Below are positions 1 to 9,380 of a DNA stretch of 37,560 nucleotides, one piece after another. This DNA is from RGIG5579 sp045655865. Lineage in GTDB: Bacteria; Bacillota; Clostridia; Oscillospirales; SIG627. Under the pieces are notes generated by a model. The model was not told where the DNA came from. It ran no database searches and worked only from the letters and a program-made list of their open reading frames with translations. How positions within the stretch are numbered: the first letter of the stretch is position 1; each line of letters starts with the position of its first letter. The DNA is taken from positions 1 to 37,560 of the forward strand of contig JAZOQB010000029.1 in NCBI GenBank assembly GCA_045655865.1, given 5' to 3'. A program made the translations under genes and the position numbers.

Positions 1-3000
1 GTGGATCAGAGCTTTGCGGCGGTGGGATTCTCCTACCCTTCTGATTTTACTACCGTACAGGCGGCTCAAGAGGCCAAGTACAATTTTGCTTCTTCCGTCG
101 GTGTGGACGTTCGTCCCATCTCTACCCGGGCAAAGCTTGTGATCAACACCGGATCTGACGATGGTGCCACCCACCCCGCGGCATTTTCTCAGGACGCAGA
201 TGCCGAGATCGGGATCGTTGTTGCCAGAAAAGAAAATTCCCCGGTAGGGGATGCCGTGGTGGAAATGCAAAGCGGCATCGTTCGTCGCATTTTGGGTACG
301 AAAAACGCGAATATTACCTGTGTGGGTGATATTACCATTCTCGTCACCGGCGGTACTTTGACGAATACGAATACTTACGCCATACGCGGTGTCGGAAACT
401 TCGGTTACAAAAACGTTTTGATTGGAAACTTTTCCATTACCGTTGATGAGAAAAACGGTTATCACACCAACGTTCCCGGTTTTATCCAGAGTGTGTATAA
501 CAGCGGCACCATCACCGGTACCGGCTCCTTTACCATGCATGGGGGCTACGTGGAGCACGTTTACGGCGCCCAGGCCATGGGCGGCACCTTTAACACCGTT
601 ACCGGCGGAGAAATTTTCGTGTTTGCCGGTACTCAAAGCGCCGGTAAAGATTATCGCAACAATGGCAATGCTCCCTTTCAGGTAGTGGTTACCAATACCG
701 TCACCGGCGGCACCTTTAACAACTTTGTGGCCGGATGCTATACGGCCGCACACGTGGATCACATCTACAACTTCATTTCCGGTACCCCCGACATCAACTA
801 CTACTATGGCGGCGGCGGATTCGTTGCCGGATCTACCGTGGGCGTGGCGGAGAACACCTTCGACCTGGCCACAGGCGCTCGCATCGGGCTTCTCAACTGC
901 GGCACCCGAATGGGAGGCTCCACTACGAAGGTAGATCGCATTATCAACTACGTAAAAGGCGGCACTTTTGCTTCCTTTAATGCAGGTAGCTACAACAACG
1001 GCATCACCGGCTCTGTGAAAAACGTGATCTCCGGTGGCGTGTTTACCGTGGACTTTTACGCCTGCAACGTGGCGGCAAACTCTATTGAGACGGTGATTTC
1101 CGGGGGAGATTTCCAGAAAGACGTGTACCTTGGCACCAGCACCGGAAGCGCAGGTTCGGTTCGCTCCGTTATCACCGGAGGCACATTCCGAAAAGAAATT
1201 TTACGCACCCCGTCCGACACCCTTACTCTGGGAGAAGAGGGCAAGATCAGAACCGTCAAGGTCCATTCGGATTGCATGATCCAGGCAGACAAAGTCCTGG
1301 GTAACGTGATCTTAGAGCAGCAAAAACAGTGGAAGAGCGGTGGGATCTATCTGATCGCGCCCCGGGAAGATGCGGCAAAGGTGACCGTCACCGCCGCTCC
1401 CGGCGTTGCCGGCTCTCTGGATCTGAGAGAAGAAGGGGAGACGGTTCGGTGGATCGGATGCGCCTTCTACGGCGTAAGACTCGCTCTCCAGGATAAGATC
1501 GTGGTGAAACTGTATTTCTCCAAGCCTGCAGTGCAAATGTGGGGCGAAGGGTGGAATATCACCGTGAATTCTCCGGAGCTTGGAATCCAACTGACAGCCA
1601 CCGAGAAGGACCTTTTGGTAGACGAGGAAAACGGCGACTATTACTACGCCCTGCCTCCGGTGGCGGCATCCAACTTCCACAGAAATTTTGAAATGGTCAT
1701 CAACGGTGGCAGACGGGTAAGCCTGAGCGTCATGGAGGTCTGCAAAGTGGGCCGGAGAAACCACCAAGGTAGCGATACCCTGGGATTGGTACGGCTTTAT
1801 GATTCCATTTATGATCTGGGACTTCGGGCTTGCCAGACCTTCCACAACGACAACTTTGCTAAGGAAAATCAGCCTTTGGGCGAAGGTTATCAAGGAAGCC
1901 TTGGAACGAAAAGGCCCGTGGTGAGCGGTACCAGCGAAAAACTAAAGCTGACGGGAGCTTCTCTGGAGCTTGCCAATGCCATTGGCATCCGGATCTACGG
2001 CGAGTACACCGGCGCTCTTCCTTTAGACAAGCTTACCGTTTGGCTGGACGGCGTCAAGATCAATCCCCGCTATTATGAGCTTGTAGCGGTCTCTCCTGCG
2101 GCCGGCAACGGCAATTTCAGTGTGAGCTTGCGCATCAAGGCGTCCCGCTTTACCAATGAAATGCGTGTGGAGATCCGTGGCGAGAGCGGAGAGTCCTGCG
2201 CGGTTTCCGGAGTGAGCGTTGTGTCTGTTGCCAACATGAACAGCGACCAACCGGAGCTGATTGATGCGCTCCTTTCTTATGTGGAAGCTACGGCCGGATA
2301 TATCCGCGGCACCCAGGAATTGGTTTCTTGGGAGAAGATCAACAGCTTCCCCATAGCCAACGACCAGATGACCACCGACGAGCTTCGCGCGCTGATCGTG
2401 GACTTTTTCCACTTCAGCCAGACCTTCCCATGGGTTCCCAGCGAGGATTATTATGCGGTGGTGAATAATAAGCCGGTGTCGCTGACCGGCGGTGTGGTCT
2501 ACGGCGGCCTGCCTTACGTGGCGATAGGCTACGGAAACGTTTACCGCTTTATGGAATTTTACAATCCCTATACCGGTGAGATCGATATCCCCCGAGCCTT
2601 TGAGAATCAGCGCTACTTTGGCAACCAGTGCTCTTCCGGCGCCTTTGCCGCTTGGGGAAGGGTCATCAATTCCGCTGCGTACAATACCACGGAGTACATG
2701 GTGCCAAAGAACGGCTTTATCAAGCTTGGAAACTATGTTTACGATGAGACTCTGGATAATTTCAAAACCGACGTGTATACTTCTCATATTACAGAAAATA
2801 ACGGCAGACAGGTTATGTTCGAGTCTTACGCCTTGCTCCAGCCCGCAGACGGTCTTGTCCACTGGACGCCAAAACTGGCCGGCCACGTGATCATGAGCAC
2901 TTCGAAAGCTGTGGTGGTAAGAAACCCGGACGGTACCATCAATGGAGACGAGAGCTATGTGACCATTACCGATCAGGCCAGCATCGATACTTTGGAAGAA

Positions 3001-3405
3001 GCTTTGGCGTCTCTTGACTGGAAGGCAAGTTTCAGCTATCTGTATGACAATTATTATCTCCCGTTTACCTTTGCGGAACTTCAGGGAACCGATCCGGTGG
3101 AAAAGTCTGTCACCACGTTTTCCCATACGGGAGAGACCATTACCGTGGAACAATTGAAAGCGGCAGTGGTGGAAAGCAACTACGCCATTTCCGACGTGTA
3201 CGTTACCGCGAAGGATTCTCATGGCAATGAAGTGTACACCAAGGCGGTTCGCCCCATTTACGTGGACTATCGCTCTTTGAGCGTTGCCGAGGTGGCGCAA
3301 GCCTTTGACAGCTTCTACGCTGACGGCAGCTATACCTTAGAGGTGACCGTTCAGCTCTACACCGGCGAGAGACCTGTGGTTTACACCGGAAAACTGGTTC
3401 GATAA
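1..3405 (+). CDS. Large surface/secreted protein with beta-helix repeats and C-terminal Cys/His (NlpC/P60-like) module, 5' partial
   Basis: The frame is open from base 1, so the true start and any signal peptide probably lie outside the window; 1134 codons are visible. Residues about 100-430 hold repeated units of the form GGTF, SGGxF and TGGxF every 20-45 residues, rich in G, T, N and V. This pattern fits a right-handed beta-helix or similar solenoid on the cell surface. The middle (about 440-770) looks like beta-sandwich material without a recognised motif. Near the C-terminus, NQCSSGAFAAW places a Cys at 877 and AGHVIMS places a His at 962. The spacing and surrounding residues resemble the Cys-His pair of NlpC/P60-type peptidases or amidases, but this is inference from short motifs. 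The gene stands alone and ends 16 bases before a strong terminator. It could be an adhesin, a cell-wall hydrolase or both. The exact family is not recognised. Confidence 0.8.
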   Translation: MDQSFAAVGFSYPSDFTTVQAAQEAKYNFASSVGVDVRPISTRAKLVINTGSDDGATHPAAFSQDADAEIGIVVARKENSPVGDAVVEMQSGIVRRILGTKNANITCVGDITILVTGGTLTNTNTYAIRGVGNFGYKNVLIGNFSITVDEKNGYHTNVPGFIQSVYNSGTITGTGSFTMHGGYVEHVYGAQAMGGTFNTVTGGEIFVFAGTQSAGKDYRNNGNAPFQVVVTNTVTGGTFNNFVAGCYTAAHVDHIYNFISGTPDINYYYGGGGFVAGSTVGVAENTFDLATGARIGLLNCGTRMGGSTTKVDRIINYVKGGTFASFNAGSYNNGITGSVKNVISGGVFTVDFYACNVAANSIETVISGGDFQKDVYLGTSTGSAGSVRSVITGGTFRKEILRTPSDTLTLGEEGKIRTVKVHSDCMIQADKVLGNVILEQQKQWKSGGIYLIAPREDAAKVTVTAAPGVAGSLDLREEGETVRWIGCAFYGVRLALQDKIVVKLYFSKPAVQMWGEGWNITVNSPELGIQLTATEKDLLVDEENGDYYYALPPVAASNFHRNFEMVINGGRRVSLSVMEVCKVGRRNHQGSDTLGLVRLYDSIYDLGLRACQTFHNDNFAKENQPLGEGYQGSLGTKRPVVSGTSEKLKLTGASLELANAIGIRIYGEYTGALPLDKLTVWLDGVKINPRYYELVAVSPAAGNGNFSVSLRIKASRFTNEMRVEIRGESGESCAVSGVSVVSVANMNSDQPELIDALLSYVEATAGYIRGTQELVSWEKINSFPIANDQMTTDELRALIVDFFHFSQTFPWVPSEDYYAVVNNKPVSLTGGVVYGGLPYVAIGYGNVYRFMEFYNPYTGEIDIPRAFENQRYFGNQCSSGAFAAWGRVINSAAYNTTEYMVPKNGFIKLGNYVYDETLDNFKTDVYTSHITENNGRQVMFESYALLQPADGLVHWTPKLAGHVIMSTSKAVVVRNPDGTINGDESYVTITDQASIDTLEEALASLDWKASFSYLYDNYYLPFTFAELQGTDPVEKSVTTFSHTGETITVEQLKAAVVESNYAISDVYVTAKDSHGNEVYTKAVRPIYVDYRSLSVAEVAQAFDSFYADGSYTLEVTVQLYTGERPVVYTGKLVR

Positions 3406-3420
3406 GAAAAAAGCAAAAAA

Positions 3421-3448
3421 GAAGACCGCCTGGCGGTCTTCTTTTTTT
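3421..3448 (+). terminator. Rho-independent terminator of the large surface-protein gene
   Basis: Arms GAAGACCG (3421-3428) and CGGTCTTC (3434-3441) enclose a 5-base loop and are followed by a run of seven T. An A-rich stretch precedes the stem. It starts 16 bases after the stop codon of the upstream plus-strand gene. Confidence 0.92.
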
Positions 3449-3490
3449 ATCTCTCACCCCGGGGCGCACTTATGTCGCCGGTGGAGAAAA

Positions 3491-3518
3491 AAAGGGTACG
3501 GAAACATCCGTACCCTTT
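3491..3518 (-). terminator. Rho-independent terminator of the pyruvate:ferredoxin oxidoreductase gene
   Basis: Arms AAAGGGTACGG (3491-3501) and CCGTACCCTTT (3508-3518) form an 11-bp stem with a 6-base loop. Read on the minus strand, the stem runs into a T tract, 13 bases past the stop codon of the minus-strand gene. The A/T flanks are symmetrical, so it may also stop plus-strand readthrough. Confidence 0.9.
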
Positions 3519-3531
3519 TTCTTTTTTAGGA

Positions 3532-6500
3532 TTATTCTTCGCCGTAGAGCTTTTCCAATTTGGTAAGCTTCTGGAAGCGCTGAGCGGCGGCTTCCTCTGC
3601 TTTCTGGAACAGTTCTTCTGCGCGCTGGGGATCCTGCTGGGCAAGTCTGGTGTAACGGGTCTCGCCCTTGATGAAGTCCTGATAAGATCCGGTGGGAGCC
3701 TTGGAGTCGATGATCAGCTTCTTCTCCGCGGCAGGGTTGTAGCGGAACATCTGCCAATATCCGGCCTCTACCGCCTTCTTCATTTCCACCTGGCAGTTTG
3801 CCATGGTGCCCTTAATGCCGTGCATTTCACAGGGAGCGTAGCCGATGATGAGGGAAGGTCCGGGATAGGCTTCTGCCTCGGTGAGAGCCTTGAGCAGCTG
3901 GTTCATGTCTGCACCCATGGCCACCTGTGCTACGTATACGTAGCCGTAGCTCATGGCGATCTCTGCCAGGTTCTTCTTGCCGATGGCCTTACCGGCTGCG
4001 GCAAACTGAGCGACCTGACCGATGTTGGATGCCTTGGATGCCTGACCGCCGGTGTTGGAATAAACTTCGGTATCAAAGACCATGACGTTTACGTCTTCCC
4101 CGCTGGCAAGAACGTGGTCCAAACCGCCAAAGCCGATATCGTAGGCCCAACCGTCACCACCGAAGATCCAGACGGACTTTTTGGACAGGTAATCTTTTTC
4201 GGCAAGGATCTTCTCTTTCCACTCGTTCTGGCAAGAGCATCCTTCCATCATAGCGATCATGTCAGCGGTAGCTTTTTCGTTCTCGGCACCATGATCTTTG
4301 GTATCCAGGAACTTTTGAACCACCGCTTTCTTCTCGGCGTCCTCTACGGTTTCCAGGAATTTTTCCACATAACCGATCAGTCTTTCGCGGATGGTCTTTT
4401 GGCCCAGGTAAATACCCAAACCGTGCTCGGCATTGTCCTCAAACAGGGAGTTGGCCCAAGCAGGTCCACGACCGCTTGCACTGTTCACGGTGTAAGGTGT
4501 GGCAGGAGCGGAGCCACCCCAGATGGAGGAGCAACCGGTGGCGTTGGAAATGTACATTCTCTCGCCGAACAGCTGGGTGATCAGTCTTGCGTAAGAGGTC
4601 TCGGCGCATCCGGCGCAGGAACCGGAGAACTCCAGAAGGGGCTGCTTGAACTGGCTGCCTTTTACGGTCTTGGGGTTAAACAGCTCCTTTTTCTCAGTGA
4701 CGTTCTCTACGCAATAGTCAAAGGGAGCTTGCTGAGAAAGCTGAGAGGAAAGAGAAGTCATTTCGATGGCTTTCTTTTCGGGGTTGCCGTCTTTTTCTGC
4801 CTTGGCGGTAACCGGGCAAGCCTTGACGCAAAGAGTACAGCCCATGCAGTCCAGGGGAGAGATGGCCATGGTAAAGCGGTAGTCCGTCTTCAAAACGGGT
4901 TTTTCGCAGAACTTGGTATCTGCGGGAGCCTTTTCGGCCTCCTGAGCGGTGAGTGCGAAGGGACGGATGGCCGCGTGGGGGCAAACGAAAGAACAGTTGT
5001 TACACTGAATGCAGTTTTCTGCGTGCCATACGGGAACGGAGACGGCTACGCCTCTCTTCTCATAGGCGGCAGAGCCCTGGGGGAAGGTGCCGTCGGCGCT
5101 ATCAAGGAAGCGGGAAACGGGGAGAGAGTCGCCGTTCATCTGGGAAACGGGGGTCACCACTTCGTTGACGAACTTCACAAGCTCCGGACGCTTGCCGGTG
5201 GCTTCTTCTTTGATCTCTTGGGGAACGATGGACTTCCAAGCCTGGGGAACGCTGATTTCCACCATGGCGTTGGCGCCGGCATCAATGGCTTTGTAGTTCA
5301 GCTCCACAATGGCCTCGCCCTTTTTGATGTAGGACTTATACGCCATTTTCTTCATGTACTCAATGGCCTCATCCTTGGGAAGGATGCCTGCCAGAGAGAA
5401 GAAGGCGGATTGAAGTACGGTGTTCTTTACCTTGGGGTTGCCGATGGTCTTCGTGGCAATAGAGGTAGCGTCAATGGTGTAGAACCGAATATTGTTCTGC
5501 GCAATGTAGGCTTTCACTTCATCGGGGAGGTGCTCACCCAACTCGTCTTCTTTCCACTGGCAGTCCAGCATGAAGGTTCCGCCGGGCTTTACGTCCTGAA
5601 CGATCTTGTAGCCCTTGGTAATGTAAGAGGAGTTGTGGCAGGCTACAAAGTCGGCTTTGGTGATGTAGTAGGGGCTCTTGATGACCTCGTCACCGAAACG
5701 CAGGTGAGAGATGGTCACGCCGCCGGTCTTCTTGGAGTCGTACTGGAAGTAGGCTTGAATGAATTTGTCGGTGTGGTCACCGATGATCTTGATGGAGTTT
5801 TTGTTGGCGCCTACGGTGCCATCGCCACCCAGACCCCAGAATTTGCAGGAAATGGTTCCCTTGGCAGCCGTATCGGGCGCAGGCTTCTCCTCCAGGGAAA
5901 GGCCGGTAACGTCGTCCACGATGCCGATGGTAAAGCCGTTCTTGGGATTCTCTTGGCTTAGATTCTCATACACGGCAAAGATGCTCTGGGGAGGAGTGTC
6001 CTTGGAACCCAGACCGTAACGGCCGCCCACCACCTTGATGTCTCCTCTGCCGGTGGTGGCAAGAGAGGTAACTACATCCAGATACAAGGGCTCGCCCAGA
6101 GAGCCGGGCTCTTTGGTGCGGTCCAGAACGGCGATCTTCTTTGCGGTAGCAGGAATGGCTTCTGCCAACTTGTCTGCACGGAAAGGACGGTAGAGTCTGA
6201 CCTTTACAAGTCCCACCTTCTCGCCCTGGGCGGTCAGGTAGTCGATGACTTCCTCTGCCACGTCGCAAACGCTGCCCATGGCAACGATGACCTTTTCGGC
6301 ATCGGGAGCGCCGTAGTAGTTGAAGAGCTTGTAGTTGGTACCGATCTTCTCGTTGACCTTGTTCATATATTCTTCTACGATCTCAGGAAGAGCGTCGTAG
6401 TAGCGGTTGCAGGCTTCTCTGTGCTGGAAGAAGATGTCTCCGTTCTCAGCAGAGCCGCGAAGTACGGGATGCTCGGGGTTCAGAGCTCTCTGACGGAAGG

Positions 6501-7107
6501 CGGCAAGGGCATCCTTGTCGATCATGTCTTCCAGATCCTTGTAATCCCAGACGGAGATCTTCTGGATCTCGTGGGAGGTGCGGAAACCGTCAAAGAAGTT
6601 CAGGAAGGGAACTCTTCCCTTGATGGCGGAAAGATGGGCCACAGCACCCAGATCCATGACTTCCTGGGGGTTGGTGTCGGCCAGCATAGCAAAGCCGGTC
6701 TGACGGCAAGCGTACACGTCACTGTGATCGCCAAAAATGTTCAGCGCGTGGGAAGCTACGCAACGGGCGGAGCAGTGAATCACACCCGGAAGCAGTTCGC
6801 CGGCGATTTTGTACATATTGGGGATCATGAGCAAAAGGCCCTGGGAAGCGGTGAAGGTGGTGGTGAGAGCGCCTGCGGCAAGAGAGCCGTGAACGGTACC
6901 GGCCGCGCCCGCTTCGGACTGCATTTCGGTAACCTTGACCTGCTCACCAAAGATATTCTTAAGACCGGTGGCGGACCAGGAGTCCGTCAATTCCGCCATT
7001 ACGCTGGAGGGAGTAATGGGGTAGATGGCGGCCACTTCGGTAAACGCGTAGGAAACGTGTGCCGCGGCGGTATTGCCATCCATGGACATTTTCTTTCTTG
7101 TGACCAT
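3532..7107 (-). CDS. nifJ: Pyruvate:ferredoxin (flavodoxin) oxidoreductase
   Basis: Oxidatively decarboxylates pyruvate with CoA to acetyl-CoA and CO2, passing electrons to ferredoxin or flavodoxin; the central pyruvate enzyme of cytoplasmic anaerobic metabolism. The 1191-residue single chain matches the usual fused PFOR length (about 1170-1200). The N-terminus carries the pyrimidine-binding domain (AYPITPSSVMAE). Two 4Fe-4S ferredoxin motifs start near residue 699 (CIQCNNCSFVCP) and 754 (CMGCTLCVKACP). A third cluster ligand set begins CAGC near 831. The thiamine-diphosphate motif GGDGWAYDIGFGG lies around 980, followed by SNTGGQASKAS. The ATG has AAAGGAA eight bases upstream. It is monocistronic, with its own promoter (7150-7178) and terminator. 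A very long plus-strand frame opposite this gene is a coding shadow. Confidence 0.98.
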   Translation of the reverse strand: MVTRKKMSMDGNTAAAHVSYAFTEVAAIYPITPSSVMAELTDSWSATGLKNIFGEQVKVTEMQSEAGAAGTVHGSLAAGALTTTFTASQGLLLMIPNMYKIAGELLPGVIHCSARCVASHALNIFGDHSDVYACRQTGFAMLADTNPQEVMDLGAVAHLSAIKGRVPFLNFFDGFRTSHEIQKISVWDYKDLEDMIDKDALAAFRQRALNPEHPVLRGSAENGDIFFQHREACNRYYDALPEIVEEYMNKVNEKIGTNYKLFNYYGAPDAEKVIVAMGSVCDVAEEVIDYLTAQGEKVGLVKVRLYRPFRADKLAEAIPATAKKIAVLDRTKEPGSLGEPLYLDVVTSLATTGRGDIKVVGGRYGLGSKDTPPQSIFAVYENLSQENPKNGFTIGIVDDVTGLSLEEKPAPDTAAKGTISCKFWGLGGDGTVGANKNSIKIIGDHTDKFIQAYFQYDSKKTGGVTISHLRFGDEVIKSPYYITKADFVACHNSSYITKGYKIVQDVKPGGTFMLDCQWKEDELGEHLPDEVKAYIAQNNIRFYTIDATSIATKTIGNPKVKNTVLQSAFFSLAGILPKDEAIEYMKKMAYKSYIKKGEAIVELNYKAIDAGANAMVEISVPQAWKSIVPQEIKEEATGKRPELVKFVNEVVTPVSQMNGDSLPVSRFLDSADGTFPQGSAAYEKRGVAVSVPVWHAENCIQCNNCSFVCPHAAIRPFALTAQEAEKAPADTKFCEKPVLKTDYRFTMAISPLDCMGCTLCVKACPVTAKAEKDGNPEKKAIEMTSLSSQLSQQAPFDYCVENVTEKKELFNPKTVKGSQFKQPLLEFSGSCAGCAETSYARLITQLFGERMYISNATGCSSIWGGSAPATPYTVNSASGRGPAWANSLFEDNAEHGLGIYLGQKTIRERLIGYVEKFLETVEDAEKKAVVQKFLDTKDHGAENEKATADMIAMMEGCSCQNEWKEKILAEKDYLSKKSVWIFGGDGWAYDIGFGGLDHVLASGEDVNVMVFDTEVYSNTGGQASKASNIGQVAQFAAAGKAIGKKNLAEIAMSYGYVYVAQVAMGADMNQLLKALTEAEAYPGPSLIIGYAPCEMHGIKGTMANCQVEMKKAVEAGYWQMFRYNPAAEKKLIIDSKAPTGSYQDFIKGETRYTRLAQQDPQRAEELFQKAEEAAAQRFQKLTKLEKLYGEE

Positions 7108-7149
7108 GTTTCAAATTCCTTTCTATCAAAGAATTAATTATCTCTGAAA

Positions 7150-7178
7150 AGTATAGCACCAAATTCCCCGGATGTAAA
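7150..7178 (-). promoter_or_regulatory. Sigma-70-type promoter of nifJ
   Basis: On the minus strand a -35 TTTACA (7173-7178) and a -10 TATACT (7150-7155) are separated by 17 bases. They sit 43 bases upstream of the nifJ start codon. Confidence 0.75.
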
Positions 7179-7237
7179 GGAAATTCGCTATAAATTTTGA
7201 ATAAAAACGGGATTTTTTCAGGAAAAAATGAAAAACT

Positions 7238-7266
7238 TTGCAAAGGGGAGAAACTTATGGTAAAAT
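7238..7266 (+). promoter_or_regulatory. Likely promoter of the ComM-like gene
   Basis: TTGCAA (7238-7243) and TAAAAT (7261-7266) are 17 bases apart and lie 63 bases upstream of the start codon. The match to consensus is moderate. It is back to back with the nifJ promoter in the 222-base divergent intergenic region. Confidence 0.6.
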
Positions 7267-7329
7267 GAGGGGGAGAACCAATCGGCGCAAGAAAAAAGCG
7301 CAAAAAAGGAAACGAGAAAGGGGAAAAGC

Positions 7330-8856
7330 ATGATCGTTAAAATCGGCTCGGCGGCTCTGTGGGGGCTTGACGGCTACGGTGTCACGGTGGAGGCCTATTT
7401 TACCGGGGGCTTGCCGGAAGTGGAGATCATAGGTCTTCCGGATGCCGCAGTGAAAGAATCCCTGAATCGGATCCGTGCCGCCGCCAAAAGCCAGAATCTT
7501 CCTTTTCCCAAGGGCGCGGTGACCGTCAATCTTGCTCCGGCGGATCGGAAAAAGCAGGGCAGCGGCTTTGATCTTCCGATTTTGATGGCCCTGTTGTCCG
7601 GAACGGCGCTGAAAGGCGTGGACCTGTCCGGAATGTGCTTTTTCGGGGAATTGGGTCTGGACGGCTCGCTCCGCGGCGGGCCAGGCGCTCTCTGCCGGGC
7701 TTTGGCTGCTCGGGAAGCAGGTGCAAAGATCCTTTTTTGCCCGGAGGAAAACGAAAAAGAGTGCAGTGTAGTAGAGGGGCTCCAAGTATTTGGAGCCGGG
7801 CATGTTTCCCAGATCCTGGACCACGTATTGGGAATCAAAACCATGTCGGAGGTCATTTTTGATCCGTCAAGCCAGGCAAAACCCGGAGAATGTTTGGTGG
7901 ACCTGGCGCACATCAAGGGTCAGGAGACGGCAAAAAGAGCTCTTGAGATCGCCGCCGCAGGTCGGCACAACCTTCTTTTGGTGGGACCCCCCGGAAGCGG
8001 AAAAAGCCTTTTGTCCAAGGCTCTGCCCGGGATTCTGCCGGAGATGGACTTTGAGGAAATGCTCCGCACCACGGCCATCCATTCCGTTAGCGGCACCTTG
8101 CCGGCCGGTCAGGCGCTGATCTGCCAGCGGCCGTTTCGCGCACCCCATCACACCATCAGCTTTGACGGGCTGACCGGTGGCGGCACCACTCCTCAGCCCG
8201 GGGAAATTTCCCTGGCACATAACGGGGTTTTGTTTTTAGACGAACTTCCTGAATTTGAAAAGCGAAGTCTGGAGTCTTTGCGCCAGCCTTTGGAGGACCG
8301 GACCGTTACCATCACCCGGGCTGCGGGAAAGGTCAGTTTTCCCGCCGATTTTATGCTGGTCTGTGCCATGAACCCCTGTCCTTGCGGCTATTACGGTTCT
8401 GCTACAAAGCCTTGCCATTGCACCAAGGCGGCGGTGGATCGGTATTTGGGAAAGATCTCCGGGCCTTTGCTGGATCGGATGGATCTGCAAGTAGAGGTGC
8501 CTGCCCTTTCCTTTGAGGAATTGCGTGCTGATGTTCCTGCAGAGAACAGCGAGAGCGTGCGGGAGAGGGTGAACCGTGCTCGGGCTTTGGCGGCAAAACG
8601 CTACCGGGAGTACGGCATTTCCTGCAACGGTGCGCTGACCGGGACCTTGACCCGGAAGTTCTGCGTGATGGATGATCTTGCCGAGGCGCTCTTGAAAGAG
8701 AGCTTTCAGAATCTTCATCTTTCCGCCCGGGGACACGATCGGATCTTGCGACTGGCCCGAACGGTAGCGGATCTGGAGGGCGTGGAGATCATTTCGGAGC
8801 GGCACGTGTTGGAGGCGGTGCAGTATCGCTTTGCCGCCGGAAAGTATTTTGGCTGA
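7330..8856 (+). CDS. comM: YifB/ComM-family Mg-chelatase-like AAA+ ATPase
   Basis: A 508-residue protein of the length usual for this family. The N-terminal ChlI-like domain (KIGSAALWGLDGYGVTVE, then VNLAPADRKKQGSGFDLP) is followed by a Walker A GPPGSGKS at residues about 219-226 and a Walker B in FLDELPEF. A Cys-rich insert (NPCPCGYYG...CHC) and a C-terminal Mg-chelatase helical domain follow. In Gram-negative bacteria ComM is a branch-migration helicase acting on recombining DNA during transformation. The role in Clostridia is less clear, so a function in homologous recombination is inferred from family. AAAGGGG lies 6 bases before the ATG. It is followed after one base by a small membrane-protein gene, so the two are probably co-transcribed. 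Confidence 0.95.
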   Translation: MIVKIGSAALWGLDGYGVTVEAYFTGGLPEVEIIGLPDAAVKESLNRIRAAAKSQNLPFPKGAVTVNLAPADRKKQGSGFDLPILMALLSGTALKGVDLSGMCFFGELGLDGSLRGGPGALCRALAAREAGAKILFCPEENEKECSVVEGLQVFGAGHVSQILDHVLGIKTMSEVIFDPSSQAKPGECLVDLAHIKGQETAKRALEIAAAGRHNLLLVGPPGSGKSLLSKALPGILPEMDFEEMLRTTAIHSVSGTLPAGQALICQRPFRAPHHTISFDGLTGGGTTPQPGEISLAHNGVLFLDELPEFEKRSLESLRQPLEDRTVTITRAAGKVSFPADFMLVCAMNPCPCGYYGSATKPCHCTKAAVDRYLGKISGPLLDRMDLQVEVPALSFEELRADVPAENSESVRERVNRARALAAKRYREYGISCNGALTGTLTRKFCVMDDLAEALLKESFQNLHLSARGHDRILRLARTVADLEGVEIISERHVLEAVQYRFAAGKYFG

Positions 8857-8857
8857 T

Positions 8858-9304
8858 ATGATGTGGCGCTTAAACGTGCCTGAGGAAAAATTCCGTCGGG
8901 CTTTTCAAAAAAACGCAGTCCCTCTCTCGCTCCCGGAGCGCTTTACCGTGGGGGAAAGCGACGCCTTTTTGGGTAGGTATCAAGAGGGCTCTTTTTCCCT
9001 TTGCCGCCGGAAAAAGGGGCGGTTTGCCCTGCTTTCTTGCACCCTTTACGGAAAAACGATGAAAAAACAGGGGCAGACGGTGATCTCCCTTCGGTTTTCC
9101 CGCCCTCGGGGTGTGGGGATTCTGTGGCTCTTGTGGGTTTTGGCGCATCTCTTGGCAGGGTTTGAGCTACTTTTTTCCGAGACCCTTTTTGCCCTTTGTT
9201 TTCTCGTCCCCGGAATTCTTTTTTCTCTGCCCCTTTTTCTGTTTTCGAAAAAGGAAAAGACATCGCTTTTGGAGAAGCTAAAAGAATTCGGGGCAGAGGA
9301 GTAA
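8858..9304 (+). CDS. Small membrane protein of unknown function
   Basis: A 148-residue protein starting at ATG 8858, one base after the comM stop; an alternative ATG lies at 8861. No strong ribosome site is visible, so translation is probably coupled to comM. The N-terminal 70 residues are charged and contain no recognised motif (MMWRLNVPEEKFRRAFQKN). Two hydrophobic segments in the C-terminal half (GILWLLWVLAHLLAGFELLF and LFALCFLVPGILFSLPLFLF) are joined by a very short turn, giving a helical hairpin in the membrane. It ends with a charged tail (KKEKTSLLEKLKEFGAEE). Domain order is that of a small cytosolic head with a membrane anchor. A frame extending to a TTG at 8831 inside comM is less likely. 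Codon use fits the neighbours, and a terminator follows directly. Confidence 0.7.
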   Translation: MMWRLNVPEEKFRRAFQKNAVPLSLPERFTVGESDAFLGRYQEGSFSLCRRKKGRFALLSCTLYGKTMKKQGQTVISLRFSRPRGVGILWLLWVLAHLLAGFELLFSETLFALCFLVPGILFSLPLFLFSKKEKTSLLEKLKEFGAEE

Positions 9305-9323
9305 ATTTTTCTGTCAAAATAAA

Positions 9324-9357
9324 AAAACTGCTGAAAGCCATGGCTTTCACCAGTTTT
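9324..9357. terminator. Bidirectional terminator palindrome, copy 1
   Basis: Two 17-base arms (9324-9340, 9341-9357) pair with one C/C mismatch around a central CCATGG, with A on one side and T on the other. It separates the convergent comM unit and the Gfo/Idh/MocA operon. The same sequence recurs at 16151-16184 with a perfect stem. Confidence 0.9.
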
Positions 9358-9380
9358 CTTTCTTACATGGAGACACAGGT

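Noticed and set aside
2023..3300. A 425-codon minus-strand frame inside the first gene
   Set aside because: The protein has no motif and the opposite frame is continuous with repeats and catalytic-type motifs.
3472..5961. An 829-codon plus-strand open frame opposite nifJ
   Set aside because: It is the antisense shadow of a highly biased gene, with composition set by nifJ codon use. nifJ has full motifs, a promoter and a ribosome site.
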